64,000 nt of DNA from Bergeriella denitrificans NBRC 102155 (GCF_001592185.1 NZ_BCWL01000001.1:1-64000); one strand, 5' to 3'; shown: positions 18,955 to 27,766, counted from the first letter of the stretch. Translations and numbers: made by a program. Notes: generated by a model not told the origin, from the letters alone.

Positions 18955-18992
18955 AAGGCCGTCTGAAAACACCCGGTTTTCAGACGGCCTTT
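18955..18992. terminator. Uptake-sequence pair terminator
   Basis: AAAGGCCGTCTGAAAAC and its exact complement form a 16-17-bp stem. It serves the PACE gene and the convergent LOG-family gene. Confidence 0.85.
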
Positions 18993-19019
18993 GATGATCA
19001 ATTTATCGAACACCAATCA

Positions 19020-19751
19020 TCACAAGCCCAACAACCACGCATCGTTCCCCGCATCGGCCAAATCCGCCAGGCGGTTTTCATAATGCGCGAAGATGTGTTC
19101 GATGATTTCGTCTTCATCGTCAATCAGTTGGATTAAATCCATATCTTCGGGCGAAATCAGGCCGTCGCCCAAGAGCCGCTCGCGTATCCACTCCACCAGC
19201 CCCGACCAAAACGCCCGGCCGACCAGGATAATCGGGCGGTTGGGCGTTTTGCCCGTCTGCACCAGCGTCAGGCTTTCAAACAGCTCGTCCAGCGTGCCGA
19301 AGCCGCCCGGCATCACCACATAAGCCACCGCGTGCTTCACAAACATCACTTTGCGCGGGAAGAAATGCTGGAATTTAATCGACAAATCCTGATACGGATT
19401 GGCATGCTGCTCGTGCGGCAACACGATATTCAGCCCCACCGCAGGGCTTTCGCCTGCAAACGCGCCTTTGTTGGCCGCTTCCATAATGCCCGGCCCGCCG
19501 CCCGAAATCACGGAAAAACCGGCATCGGAAAGTTTGCGCGCCAAGCGTTCGGTAAACAGATAATCCGCATGATCCGTCGGCGTGCGTGCGCTGCCGTAAA
19601 TGCTGACGGCCGGCTGGATAGCCCGCAGCTCTTCGCCCGCCTCGACAAACTCGGAAATGATTTTCAGCACATGGTAAGACTCCCGCGCCTGCACTTCGCG
19701 GCGGGTTTCGTCGGGCAGCATCGGCTGCGGCAGTTTTTGATGCAGTGTCAT
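19020..19751 (-). CDS. LOG-family protein (nucleoside 5'-monophosphate phosphoribohydrolase type)
   Basis: A 243-residue Rossmann-fold protein of the LOG/TIGR00730 family. The signature PGGFGTLDE lies near residue 148 and the upstream glycine loop GGGPGIMEAANKGA near residue 83. Family members hydrolyse cytokinin or other nucleoside monophosphates to base and ribose phosphate; bacterial members include nucleotide-salvage and PpnN-like enzymes. The exact substrate is not decided by sequence. Confidence 0.9.
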   Translation of the reverse strand: MTLHQKLPQPMLPDETRREVQARESYHVLKIISEFVEAGEELRAIQPAVSIYGSARTPTDHADYLFTERLARKLSDAGFSVISGGGPGIMEAANKGAFAGESPAVGLNIVLPHEQHANPYQDLSIKFQHFFPRKVMFVKHAVAYVVMPGGFGTLDELFESLTLVQTGKTPNRPIILVGRAFWSGLVEWIRERLLGDGLISPEDMDLIQLIDDEDEIIEHIFAHYENRLADLADAGNDAWLLGL

Positions 19752-19780
19752 CGCTTCTCCTCTCCTGATTTTCCCAACAG

Positions 19781-19837
19781 GCCGTCTGAAAACGGGCGCG
19801 GGCGTTTTGAAACCATACCCGCCCGTTTTCAGACGGC
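19781..19837. terminator. Uptake-sequence pair hairpin
   Basis: GCCGTCTGAAAACGGGCG pairs with CGCCCGTTTTCAGACGGC, an 18-bp stem with a 21-base loop. It lies downstream of the homocysteine methyltransferase gene and upstream of the LOG gene on the minus strand. Confidence 0.8.
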
Positions 19838-19874
19838 TTTATTAATGCAATCCGTTACACGGCGCGCTTATCGT

Positions 19875-20774
19875 TTAAACCGCTTTCAAAGCCGCCGCCA
19901 ACGCGCCGATATGCTCGGGGCCGATGCCGCAGCAGCCGCCCACGGTATCCGCGCCCGCTGCCAGCCATTCGCGGCTCCACGCCACATAATTCGGCGGGGT
20001 GGTATCTTGGCGGATGGCGTCCAAGCCCTCATTGGCGGCGTTCATTTCCTCTGCCACCGGCTCGAAAGCATTAGCATACACGCCCAAGCGGGCGCGGCTG
20101 CCCTGCGCGTCCAAAGCCGCACGCGCTTCGGCCACGGCTGCGGCCATCACTTCGGGGCGGCTGCAGTTGAACAACACCGCCGCCGCGCCCGCTTTGCAGA
20201 CGGCTTCCACCGCCGCGCCGACCCGCTCGCCGGAGCGCAGCAGCGGCTCATCATGCGCGCGCGTGTCTTCCAGCGTAAACGACACCCACCAGGGCTTGCC
20301 GTCGTCGGGCAGGCAGCTTTGCCAAAACAGCGCTTCTTCAATACTGCTTTGCGTTTCGCTCAACCAAATATCGGCATACGGCGCCAAGCCGGCCAGCAGC
20401 GGCGCAGCCAAAGCGGGCGCGGCGGCGGCATCAAACAAATCGGGGCGGTAAGAGCCGAACAGCGGCGGCAGCGAAGCAGCAACTTTGGCCGCGCGGCCGC
20501 TGCGTTCCACCGCTTCCCGCGCCAAACGCCCCGCCGTGGCCGCCAGCGTTTCCGCTTCCGTCTCGAAACGGCTGCCGATATGAAACGGCACCAGCGCATA
20601 GCTGTTGGCGGTCACCACATCGGCGCCGGCACGCAGATAGTCGAGATGGGTATCGCGCACAATCTCCGGCGCTTCGGTCAGCGCCAGCGCCGACCATTCC
20701 GGCTGGCGGAAAGGCGCGCCTCGGCGGTGCAGCTCCCGCCCCATGCCGCCGTCGAGCAAAATTACGGAATGCAT
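19875..20774 (-). CDS. mmuM: Homocysteine S-methyltransferase
   Basis: A 299-residue TIM-barrel enzyme that methylates homocysteine to methionine using S-methylmethionine or a similar donor. It binds zinc through one Cys in VLFNCSRPEV (near residue 202) and a Cys pair in GGCCGIGPEH (near residue 283). The N-terminus LLDGGMGREL and the segment TANSY are typical. It stands alone with hairpins on both sides. The gene name is by similarity to the E. coli enzyme. Confidence 0.9.
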   Translation of the reverse strand: MHSVILLDGGMGRELHRRGAPFRQPEWSALALTEAPEIVRDTHLDYLRAGADVVTANSYALVPFHIGSRFETEAETLAATAGRLAREAVERSGRAAKVAASLPPLFGSYRPDLFDAAAAPALAAPLLAGLAPYADIWLSETQSSIEEALFWQSCLPDDGKPWWVSFTLEDTRAHDEPLLRSGERVGAAVEAVCKAGAAAVLFNCSRPEVMAAAVAEARAALDAQGSRARLGVYANAFEPVAEEMNAANEGLDAIRQDTTPPNYVAWSREWLAAGADTVGGCCGIGPEHIGALAAALKAV

Positions 20775-20844
20775 TGTGATGTTCCTAAAATCCGTTAAAT
20801 GAAACGATTGTACGCTTCCCCGCCGCCGCCGTAAAACGCAGAAA

Positions 20845-20961
20845 GGCCGTCTGAAAAACGCCGCAGGCCAAGCACGCTGCCGTCTGCAACGCCTTGACCC
20901 AATACGGGTCAGGACGCAGCGGCAGGTTTCCGGCTTTAGCTGCGGCGTTTTTCAGACGGCC
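20845..20961. repeat. Long inverted repeat built on uptake sequences
   Basis: A 21-bp perfect stem (GGCCGTCTGAAAAACGCCGCA and its complement) encloses a 75-base loop with its own GACCC/GGGTC palindrome. It lies between the TlpA-like and mmuM genes and probably acts as a terminator of the TlpA cluster. Confidence 0.75.
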
Positions 20962-20980
20962 CGAAAGCGGCGGCTTGTCT

Positions 20981-21469
20981 CTATTTAGCCAGCTCGCGGT
21001 CGATTTCCTGATACAGTTTGCCGAAATCCGGCTCGCCGACAAAGGTTTTCAACACCACGCCCTGTTTGTCGATTAAGAACGAAGTCGGGTAAACCTGCGT
21101 GCCGAAAGCCTGCGCGGCGGCCTTATCCGGGTCGTACATCACGGTAAACGGCAGGCCGTACTGCTTCACATATTCGTGCACGCTCTCCAGCGGGTCAAAC
21201 GGCTCGGCAATGCCCAATACCTGAAAATCCTTGCCCTGATAGTCTTTGGCCATTTTGATGACTTTGGGCATTTCGCTCACGCAACCCGGGCAGGAGGGAA
21301 ACCAGAAATTGATAAACGTCACCTTGCCCTGCAAATCGGCGTTGGACACGGGTTTGCCGTTCAAATCGGGCAGATTGAACGCCGGCGCGGTTTTACTGTC
21401 GGGAATCAGCACAAAAGCCAGCAAGGCGCCGACAAGGGCGACTGCGGCCAGGGTAAGCAGTTTTTTCAT
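20981..21469 (-). CDS. TlpA/ResA-like thioredoxin, membrane-anchored
   Basis: A 162-residue thiol-disulfide protein: one N-terminal membrane helix (residues 4-22) and a periplasmic thioredoxin fold with the active site FPSCPGCVSEMP (CPGC) near residue 60. The cis-proline segment VYPTSFLID is present near residue 129. This combination suits reduction of cytochrome c or other periplasmic thiols. The start MKKLL at 21469 follows the thioesterase stop by 5 bases, so the two form an operon. Confidence 0.9.
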   Translation of the reverse strand: MKKLLTLAAVALVGALLAFVLIPDSKTAPAFNLPDLNGKPVSNADLQGKVTFINFWFPSCPGCVSEMPKVIKMAKDYQGKDFQVLGIAEPFDPLESVHEYVKQYGLPFTVMYDPDKAAAQAFGTQVYPTSFLIDKQGVVLKTFVGEPDFGKLYQEIDRELAK

Positions 21470-21474
21470 GATGC

Positions 21475-21858
21475 TCAAGGGGTAATCAGGGATTGCAAAA
21501 AAGCCGATACAGGCTCGGGGAAACGGATGCCGCGCCCGCTGCCGCCGTCCACCGGCATCAGGGTCACGTCGGCCTCCGCCGCGCTTTTGCCGCTTTCCGA
21601 CAAAATAATACGCTGGCGCAGCACCAGATGCCGCGCCGTCAGCTCTTTGATTTCGGCGGCAAAGTGCAATACCGCGCCTTCGGTGGCGGCGCGGCGGTAG
21701 CGGATGTCCAGCCGCGCAACCACCAGCTGCAGGCCGTCGGGCAGCGGCAGCAGGCCGTGCTGCTCGAAAAACGCCCAGCGCGCTTCTTCGAGAAACTCCA
21801 AATAGCGCGCATGGTTGACGTGGCCGTAGCCGTCGAGATGGTAATTGCGGACGCGCAC
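21475..21858 (-). CDS. Acyl-CoA thioesterase, 4HBT hot-dog family
   Basis: A 127-residue single hot-dog domain. The family signature with the catalytic Asp-like segment reads DGYGHVNHARYLEFLEEARW. It probably hydrolyses short or aromatic acyl-CoA thioesters. The start is a GTG (VRVRNYHLDG) because no in-frame ATG precedes the conserved N-terminus; the ribosome site is weak, and translation may be coupled to the gene just upstream. Confidence 0.85.
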   Translation of the reverse strand: MRVRNYHLDGYGHVNHARYLEFLEEARWAFFEQHGLLPLPDGLQLVVARLDIRYRRAATEGAVLHFAAEIKELTARHLVLRQRIILSESGKSAAEADVTLMPVDGGSGRGIRFPEPVSAFLQSLITP

Positions 21859-21863
21859 GGCCG

Positions 21864-22226
21864 TCAGTTCAGATTAATGGGCTGGAAAGCTTCGCGTGCC
21901 AGCGGCTCGGCTTCCAAATCGGTGATGACGGTAGAGAGCTGGATGTCGAACCATTCGTTGAAAATATCGGCGTGCAGATCCGGCCACTCGCGCTCGTCTT
22001 CGCACCAGTCGGCCAGCTCGGCGGCGAAAATATCTTCAAACCGCGCTTCGATTTCGTCCCACACCTCGTCTGAATTTTCGCAGGGGCGCACCAGATAGGC
22101 ATTGGCATCGGCCTGCAAGTCTTCCAAAGTGATGCCGTCGAGATGGTTGCCCGGCAGGCTCTGCAGCCAGTTCCAAAACGGCTCCAGCGGAATCAGTAAA
22201 AATACGCTGCGGTTGACTTCGTACAT
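21864..22226 (-). CDS. Conserved protein of unknown function
   Basis: A 120-residue acidic soluble protein starting MYEVNRSVFLLIPLEPF. I do not recognise a characterised family. It is rich in Trp, Glu and Asp, with a helical C-terminal half (EIEARFEDIFAAELADW). The ATG at 22226 has AGGAAA 8 bases upstream, which is better than the longer frame. It lies 5 bases before the thioesterase gene and probably shares its transcript. Confidence 0.75.
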   Translation of the reverse strand: MYEVNRSVFLLIPLEPFWNWLQSLPGNHLDGITLEDLQADANAYLVRPCENSDEVWDEIEARFEDIFAAELADWCEDEREWPDLHADIFNEWFDIQLSTVITDLEAEPLAREAFQPINLN

Positions 22227-22340
22227 GACGGTTTCCTTTTCCAATAATGGGGCAATGATATAGCAAAGGCGGCAAGATTAAAAGGCCGCCCGCCGCTTTC
22301 CCCCGCTGCTGCGCGTTCCGCCGCAAAAGCCGTCTGAAAA

Positions 22341-22428
22341 CGAAGTTTCAGCGCAGCTAAAATGAAATTTCAGCGAAGCTAAAACGGCGTTTCTGTAAAG
22401 CTAAAGTAGAATTTCTACGGCATCAAGC
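22341..22428. repeat. Imperfect 22-bp tandem repeat
   Basis: Four 22-base units with the core TTTCAGCGAAGCTAAAA, decaying from the first (at 22341) to the fourth. It is preceded by an uptake sequence. No gene was seen between 22245 and 22465. Confidence 0.7.
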
Positions 22429-22465
22429 AGCCTTTCCAGCCCGCGCTCAAATGCGCCCGACCCAC

Positions 22466-22981
22466 TCAATCCAACAACGATTTTTTCACCACCGCCGGAT
22501 TGCCCGCCGCCAACGTATAGGGCGGTACATCTTTCGTCACCACCGCGCCCGCGCCGATGACCGCGCCGCGCCCGATAGTGACGCCGCCCATGATGATGGC
22601 GCGGCGGCCTATCCACACATCGTCTTCAATCCGAATCGGCGCCACATCCGTATAGCCCTCGAAACGCCGCGTGGCTTTGTCGAACTTGTGCGCGGTCGAG
22701 TAAAACAGGCATTCCGGCCCCATCATCACCCGCTGCCCTATGCTCAGGCCGGGGCAGATTTCGCAGGACACGCCGATGCCCGAATCATCGCCCACCACCG
22801 TATCCGGCAGCACATACGCGCCTTTTTCGATATTGACGTTGCGCCCGAGATGCGGGCTGATGCGCCGCGCCAGGCTGTAGCGCAACCGCTTGGCCGCCGC
22901 GCCGAACGGGCGGCTGTAAGACGGCGGCAGCAGCCCGCCCAGCATTCTCAACAATTTCAACAGAATTTTGGTTTTCATCAT
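22466..22981 (-). CDS. Hexapeptide-repeat acyltransferase
   Basis: A 171-residue left-handed beta-helix acetyltransferase of the WcaF/CysE-like group. The repeats are plain in VWIGRRAIIMGGVTIGRGAVIGAGAVV (read as short hexads), and the catalytic His is probably in FYSTAHKFD. The C-terminal AAGNPAVVKK is typical of sugar or polysaccharide O-acetyltransferases. The acceptor cannot be told; there is no glycan cluster nearby. Confidence 0.85.
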   Translation of the reverse strand: MMKTKILLKLLRMLGGLLPPSYSRPFGAAAKRLRYSLARRISPHLGRNVNIEKGAYVLPDTVVGDDSGIGVSCEICPGLSIGQRVMMGPECLFYSTAHKFDKATRRFEGYTDVAPIRIEDDVWIGRRAIIMGGVTIGRGAVIGAGAVVTKDVPPYTLAAGNPAVVKKSLLD

Positions 22982-23177
22982 CCCGCCCCGCGTTTTTCAG
23001 ACGGCCTTAAAATTAAAGTGCCGCTACTATACCACCAAAGCCGCGCCGCACGCCTGTTGCAAAACCGCCAAGCGCCGCAATATCTGCTTGACGGCAAGGC
23101 GGAAAATCGCAATAATAGCCAGCTTGTCTTGAAGTATAGGCAAAATCCCTATACCCGCTTAATTGAAAGGAAATCCC

Positions 23178-23393
23178 ATGAAACAAGGTATTCACCCAAA
23201 TTACCACGAAATCACCGTAAGCTGCTCTTGCGGTAACAAATTCACGACCAAATCCGCTATGGAAAAAGACAGCTTCAACATCGAGGTTTGCTCTTTGTGC
23301 CACCCGTTCTACACCGGCACGCAAAAAATCGTGGATACCACCGGCCGCGTGGACCGCTTCAACAACAAATTCGGCAACCTGTTCAAACGCTAA
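23178..23393 (+). CDS. rpmE: 50S ribosomal protein L31, zinc-binding type
   Basis: A 71-residue ribosomal protein of the C+ class. Zinc ligands are present as CSC near residue 16-18 and CSLC near residue 37-40 in [12 protein letters not shown]. The ATG at 23178 has AAAGG upstream with a spacing of 8; the TTG five codons earlier is not needed. It is a single gene with its own terminator. Confidence 0.96.
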   Translation: MKQGIHPNYHEITVSCSCGNKFTTKSAMEKDSFNIEVCSLCHPFYTGTQKIVDTTGRVDRFNNKFGNLFKR

Positions 23394-23415
23394 TCCGTCG
23401 GAACATCTGCCTGAA

Positions 23416-23440
23416 AAAGACCGCCGCGGCGGTCTTTTTT
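23416..23440 (+). terminator. rpmE terminator
   Basis: AAAGACCGCC and GGCGGTCTTT flank a 2-base centre, then TTTTTT. A classic intrinsic terminator 20 bases after the rpmE stop, followed by an uptake sequence. Confidence 0.9.
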
Positions 23441-23625
23441 GTTTTCAGACGGCCTGCTGCGCTGCGGGCGCACGCCGTTTCCCGCCTGCGGCAGAATTTG
23501 TTACACTTCACCCTGATAGTCGGATAACGCGGCAAAACAGCCGACCACGCCCCGACCGCACCCGTATGAAGCCGCTTAATAACGCTTCACCGCCCCCACC
23601 GCCTTATTCAAACGAAATACACGCC

Positions 23626-25275
23626 ATGCTGACCTATACCCCGCCCGAATCCCGCCCCGCCGCCAAAACCCGCGAAAAGCCCTGGCTGCTGATGCTGATG
23701 GCTTTTGCCTGGCTGTGGCCGGGCGTATTTTCACACGGCCTGTGGAACCCGGGCGAGCCGGCCGTATTTGCCGCCGTCGAAACGCTGCAGCAGGGCGCCA
23801 CGCCGCTGGCCGCCGAAGTATTGGGCGAACCGGCTTTCCAGATTTCCCCCGTTTACCTGTGGGCGGCGGCGGCCTTTCAAAACCTGTTTTCGCCGTGGGC
23901 GGCCACGCCTTATGATGCGGCGCGTTTTGCCGGCGTATTGTTTACCGTCATCGGCCTGACATCCTGCGGATTTGCCGGTTTCAACTTTCTCGGCCGCCAC
24001 CACGGCCGCAGCGTGGCGCTGATTTTAATCGGCTGCTTCGGCCTGCTGCAGATGGCGCATTTTATGAACACCCTGACCGTGGGCTTCGCCGCGCTGGGCA
24101 TGATTCTGCACGGCTTCTCGCTGGCGCACCGCCGCGTGATTGCCGCCGCGCTGCTGCTGGGCGGCGGCTCCGCGCTGCTGTCGCTCTCGGCCGGTTTCGC
24201 CCTGCCGCTGGCGCTGCTGGCGATGGCGCTGCTGCTGCCGCTGCACCCGCAATGGCGTTTCAAACGCTATTACCTCACGCTGCTGGGCGCGCTCTCCATC
24301 GGCCTGCCGCTGCTGGTGGTCTATCCTTTCCTGCTCGCCAGATTGCAGCCGGCGCTGTTTGATTTGTGGCTGAACCGCCATATTTTCGGCAGCTTCGGCG
24401 GCCTGGCGGATTTTCAGACGGCCTTTTCCCTGCCTTACTATCTAAAAAACCTGCTGTGGTTTGCCCTGCCCGCCTGGCCGCTGGCATTGTGGACGCTGAT
24501 GCGTACCCGCGCCGATTCGCAGCGTTGGAGCATTTTGGCCGTGGCGTGGATTTTGATTACACTGACGCTTTTGGCTGCCATGCCGCGCCAATTCCAGGAT
24601 TATCTGGTATGGCTGCTGCCGCCGATGGCGCTGCTGGGCGCGGCGCAGCTCGACGGCCTGCGGCGCGGCGCGGCGGCCTTTATCAACTGGTTCGGCATTA
24701 TGGCCTTCGGGCTGGCGGCCGCTTTCCTGTGGGTGGGCTTTTTCGCCATCAACTACGGCTGGCCGGCCAAGCTGGCCGAACGCGCGGCGTATTTCAGCCC
24801 GTATTACACGCCCGATATCGACATCGTGCCGATGGCGGTGGCCATTCTGTTTACCCCGCTGTGGCTGCTGGCGATTACGCGCAAAAACATCAAAGGCCGC
24901 CAAGCCGTCACCAACTGGGCGGCGGGCGTAACGCTGGTTTGGGCGCTGCTGATGACGCTGTTTCTGCCCTGGCTGGATGCCGCCAAAAGCTATGCGCCGG
25001 TGGTGAAACAGATGCAGGCCGCCCTGCCCGCGGATTTGGCGCAGCGTTTTTCAGACGGCCGCGAATGCATCAGCGTCGCCGCCCACGACGACCGCGCCCG
25101 CCTGGCCTGGCAGCAATACGGCAGCATCATCCTGCACACCGATGCCGACTGCCGCTACCGCCTGGTGCAGCAACCGAAAGACAGCGCCGCGCCGCAGGGC
25201 TGGGTGAAACTGTGGCAGGGCGCACGCCCGCGCAACAAGACTGAAGGCTTTGCTTTGCTGGAGCGTGCCGAGTAA
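23626..25275 (+). CDS. ArnT/GT39-like membrane glycosyltransferase
   Basis: A 549-residue inner-membrane protein with about 12 helices. After the first helix the sequence LWNPGEPAVFAAVE matches the periplasmic loop of ArnT-type enzymes, where an acidic residue is catalytic; in ArnT the loop reads DE(T)RYAEIA, so here Glu in GEP takes that place. These enzymes move a sugar from an undecaprenyl-phosphate donor to lipid A or a similar acceptor. The start at 23626 is favoured because the upstream 20 codons have no hydrophobic or conserved character. The donor and acceptor are unknown. Confidence 0.82.
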   Translation: MLTYTPPESRPAAKTREKPWLLMLMAFAWLWPGVFSHGLWNPGEPAVFAAVETLQQGATPLAAEVLGEPAFQISPVYLWAAAAFQNLFSPWAATPYDAARFAGVLFTVIGLTSCGFAGFNFLGRHHGRSVALILIGCFGLLQMAHFMNTLTVGFAALGMILHGFSLAHRRVIAAALLLGGGSALLSLSAGFALPLALLAMALLLPLHPQWRFKRYYLTLLGALSIGLPLLVVYPFLLARLQPALFDLWLNRHIFGSFGGLADFQTAFSLPYYLKNLLWFALPAWPLALWTLMRTRADSQRWSILAVAWILITLTLLAAMPRQFQDYLVWLLPPMALLGAAQLDGLRRGAAAFINWFGIMAFGLAAAFLWVGFFAINYGWPAKLAERAAYFSPYYTPDIDIVPMAVAILFTPLWLLAITRKNIKGRQAVTNWAAGVTLVWALLMTLFLPWLDAAKSYAPVVKQMQAALPADLAQRFSDGRECISVAAHDDRARLAWQQYGSIILHTDADCRYRLVQQPKDSAAPQGWVKLWQGARPRNKTEGFALLERAE

Positions 25276-25295
25276 CGCAGGTGCTCAATCCATAT

Positions 25296-25345
25296 AAAAA
25301 GCCGTCTGAAAAATGCAGCTGCTGCGTTTTTCAGACGGCTTTTTT
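25296..25345. terminator. Bidirectional uptake-sequence terminator
   Basis: AAAAAGCCGTCTGAAAAA with GCAGC pairs almost perfectly with its mirror, giving a stem of more than 20 bp with T runs on both strands. It separates the convergent glycosyltransferase and cysM genes. Confidence 0.88.
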
Positions 25346-25383
25346 ACGGTCAAACCGCCGCGCGGCTTGCACCAACTTCCAAC

Positions 25384-26268
25384 TTACGGCTGCCCGAACA
25401 ACCCCGTGGACAAATAGCGGTCGCCGCGGTCGCAGATAATGCACACCACCACCGCGCCCGGATTTTGTTCGGCGATTTCCACTGCTTTCAAGGCCGCTGC
25501 GCCCGATGATACGCCGGCAAACACGCCTTCTTCGCGGGCAAGGCGGCGCATAAAGGCTTCGGCTTCCTGCTGGTTCACGTCCAGCGTTTCGTCAATCAAA
25601 TCGGCTTCGAAAATGCCCGGCATATAGGCGGCCGGCCAGCGACGGATGCCGGCGATGGCGGACTGTTCGTCGGGTTGTAAACCAATGATTTGAATGGCGG
25701 GGTTTTGTTCTTTCAGATAACGCGCCACGCCGCTGATGGTGCCGGTGGTACCCATCGAGCTGACGAAGTGGGTGATTTTGCCCTCGGTTTGCGCCCAAAT
25801 TTCGGGGCCGGTGGTGAGATAGTGCGCTTCTTTATTGTCGGGATTGTTAAACTGGTCGAGCACCTTGCCCAAGCCCTGCGCCTGCATGGCCAAAGCCTGG
25901 TCGCGGGCGGCTTCCATGCTTTCGGTTTCCACCAATTCCGCGCCGTAAGCCGCCATCGCGTCTTTGCGCTCTTGGGTAGAATTGGCGGGCATGAGCAGAA
26001 TCAGGCGGTAGCCTTTGACGGCGGCGGCCATCGCCAGCGCGATGCCGGTGTTGCCGCTGGTGGCTTCAATCAACGTGTCGCCCGGGCGGATGTCGCCGCG
26101 TGCTTCGGCTTGGGCAATCATGTGGTAGGCGGGGCGGTCTTTCACCGAACCGGCAGGGTTGTTGCCTTCGAGTTTCGCCCACACCTGCGCTTGGGTGTGC
26201 GCGGCGACGCGCGTCAGGCGGATAAGCGGCGTTTGGCCGATGGTGTCGGCCAGATAAGTCGGTTTCAT
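25384..26268 (-). CDS. cysM: Cysteine synthase B (O-acetylserine sulfhydrylase)
   Basis: A 294-residue PLP enzyme that makes cysteine from O-acetylserine and sulfide or thiosulfate. The PLP lysine is in NPAGSVKDRPAYHMI (near residue 41), the phosphate/substrate loop is TSGNTGIA (near residue 69), and GVSSGAA lies near the C-terminus. The short length and the DRPAYHMI variant favour CysM over CysK. The ATG at 26268 has GGAA 8 bases upstream; the longer frame upstream runs through an uptake sequence. Confidence 0.93.
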   Translation of the reverse strand: MKPTYLADTIGQTPLIRLTRVAAHTQAQVWAKLEGNNPAGSVKDRPAYHMIAQAEARGDIRPGDTLIEATSGNTGIALAMAAAVKGYRLILLMPANSTQERKDAMAAYGAELVETESMEAARDQALAMQAQGLGKVLDQFNNPDNKEAHYLTTGPEIWAQTEGKITHFVSSMGTTGTISGVARYLKEQNPAIQIIGLQPDEQSAIAGIRRWPAAYMPGIFEADLIDETLDVNQQEAEAFMRRLAREEGVFAGVSSGAAALKAVEIAEQNPGAVVVCIICDRGDRYLSTGLFGQP

Positions 26269-26352
26269 AAATGTTTCCGTGCGTGATGTGAAGCGGGAAT
26301 GTAGCACAAAAAAGCGGCGGCGTGCAGGCTGCGGGGCGGGGTGGGGGCGGAC

Positions 26353-26388
26353 AAGGCCGTCTGAAAATACTGTTTTCAGACGGCTTTG
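26353..26388. terminator. Uptake-sequence pair terminator at the host/prophage edge
   Basis: AAGGCCGTCTGAAAA and its mirror form a 14-bp stem. It lies about 70 bases beyond the integrase stop codon on the minus strand and upstream of cysM; it is the last host-like feature before the prophage. Confidence 0.75.
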
Positions 26389-26426
26389 TTTAGCTATATG
26401 ATTAATAATGGCTTTTAACAAGAAAC

Positions 26427-26456
26427 GTTCCGCAAATATCTAAAGTGTTCCGCAAA
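26427..26456. repeat. GTTCCGCAAA direct repeat next to integrase (possible arm sites or att)
   Basis: Two copies of GTTCCGCAAA at 26427-26436 and 26447-26456, 20 bases apart, directly downstream of the integrase gene. The position and helical spacing fit integrase arm sites or part of attL. This is an inference only. Confidence 0.4.
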
Positions 26457-26459
26457 ATG

Positions 26460-27494
26460 CTATTTGCGCTTCAGCGGCTCAAGCACTTTGTCTTTGCGGA
26501 TATATTGCTTCGTCATGGCCGTTGAGGTGTGGCCGAGCTGGGCGCGGGCGGTGTCGGCGTCGCTGGAAAGGTAGATGTCGGTACCGGCTTTTGCCCGCAA
26601 ATCTCTGAATTGGAAGCTCTCTAAATCTTTTGCCATTTCGGGGTATCGGGCAATCAGGTTGTGGCGTAGTCTTACCCATCTTTCGGTCAGGGCTTTGCGG
26701 GTCAGCGGTGCGCCTTGGCTGTTGTGAAACAGGTAGCTGCCTGTGTTGCGTTTGTTGATGATGTCTGCCAGGTCTCCTGTGATGTGGAAGCGCAGTTTGG
26801 CGCCTGTTTTTTGTTGGGTGATGTGCAGTATGCCGTCGTGAATGTGATGGCTGTGGATTTTGACTAGGTCGATGGGGCGTTGGCCTGTGATGTAGGCTAA
26901 ATCCATTAGGTCGCGTATGGTTTCGTCGGCGTGGCTGTAAACGAATTTGTAGATGTGGTCTTCGATATACACGTCTTTGCGGCCTTTCAGGGTGTGTTTT
27001 TTGACGCCTTGTGCGGGGCTGGCTTGGTTGGTGTAGCCTAGTTCGCGTCCGTAGTTCCACATGATGGTGAACAGGGATATTTCGTTGTTGGCGGTGGTCG
27101 GGGTGTCTTTGCGCCATTGCAGGTATTGGCTGATATGGCTGGGGTGTATTTTGTTTAGGGGTGCGTCTGGGTTGCCGAAAAATTGTTGCAGGGGCTTGAG
27201 CCATGCTTGGTATCTTTTGGCGGTGCTGGGGGCGGTTTTGCCGCTGTTGATGATGTCGTGGATATAGCGGGCGGCCAGTTGGTTAAAGGTAACGGCGGGA
27301 ACTTGTTTTTTGGTTTCGAGCTCTGCCCATTTTTTTACGGCCAATACGTAGTCGGTGCCGAGTGGGATTTCTTTACGGGGCTGTCCGCCTGCGTCGTAGA
27401 AGTAGTAGGTGACGGGGTCGCTGTATTTGCGGCTGCGGGTGCGCGCTCTCATGCCTTTGGGCAGGTTGAGGTGTACGGTGTTTTTTCTGCCCAT
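26460..27494 (-). CDS. int: Phage tyrosine-recombinase integrase
   Basis: A 344-residue site-specific recombinase. A core-binding domain (residues 60-160) is followed by the catalytic domain: Arg in TGQRPIDLV, then RDLRAKAGTD, LGHTSTAMTKQY with the nucleophile Tyr near residue 332. The usual HxxR box reads RDLR, so the first His is replaced by Arg, a known variant in phage integrases. AGGAG lies 6 bases upstream of the ATG. It is the last gene of the leftward early operon, next to the presumed attachment site. Confidence 0.95.
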   Translation of the reverse strand: MGRKNTVHLNLPKGMRARTRSRKYSDPVTYYFYDAGGQPRKEIPLGTDYVLAVKKWAELETKKQVPAVTFNQLAARYIHDIINSGKTAPSTAKRYQAWLKPLQQFFGNPDAPLNKIHPSHISQYLQWRKDTPTTANNEISLFTIMWNYGRELGYTNQASPAQGVKKHTLKGRKDVYIEDHIYKFVYSHADETIRDLMDLAYITGQRPIDLVKIHSHHIHDGILHITQQKTGAKLRFHITGDLADIINKRNTGSYLFHNSQGAPLTRKALTERWVRLRHNLIARYPEMAKDLESFQFRDLRAKAGTDIYLSSDADTARAQLGHTSTAMTKQYIRKDKVLEPLKRK

Positions 27495-27503
27495 GGTGTT
27501 CTC

Positions 27504-27722
27504 CTATGCGGTGTTGAATAAGACGGCGGGCTGCCAGGTGGGTTCTTGGACTGCGGGGGCTTTGGTGCGTTTGCCGTACAGGGTTTCCCATGCGACAACG
27601 GGGCGGCCTGCAGCGGTGGTGGTAAAGGGGATGCGGTTTTGTTTGAGAACTTCGATTTGTCTGCGGGGGTGGCTGCGGCCTGTGAGTTCTTTGAGTTCTT
27701 CGCGGGTTAGAAAGGCGCTCAT
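27504..27722 (-). CDS. Small DUF4224-like, excisionase-position protein
   Basis: A 72-residue protein beginning MSAFLTREELKELTGRSHPR. The N-terminal helix-turn-helix-like segment and the motif AAGRPVVAWE fit DUF4224, a family of small phage proteins that sit beside integrases. The start at 27722 has AGGAG 7 bases upstream. Its position 9 bases before int suggests a directionality factor, but this is inference. Confidence 0.7.
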   Translation of the reverse strand: MSAFLTREELKELTGRSHPRRQIEVLKQNRIPFTTTAAGRPVVAWETLYGKRTKAPAVQEPTWQPAVLFNTA

Positions 27723-27766
27723 GTTTTGCTCCTGTTTATTCCCCCGATTTCGGGGGTGGGGTGGGT

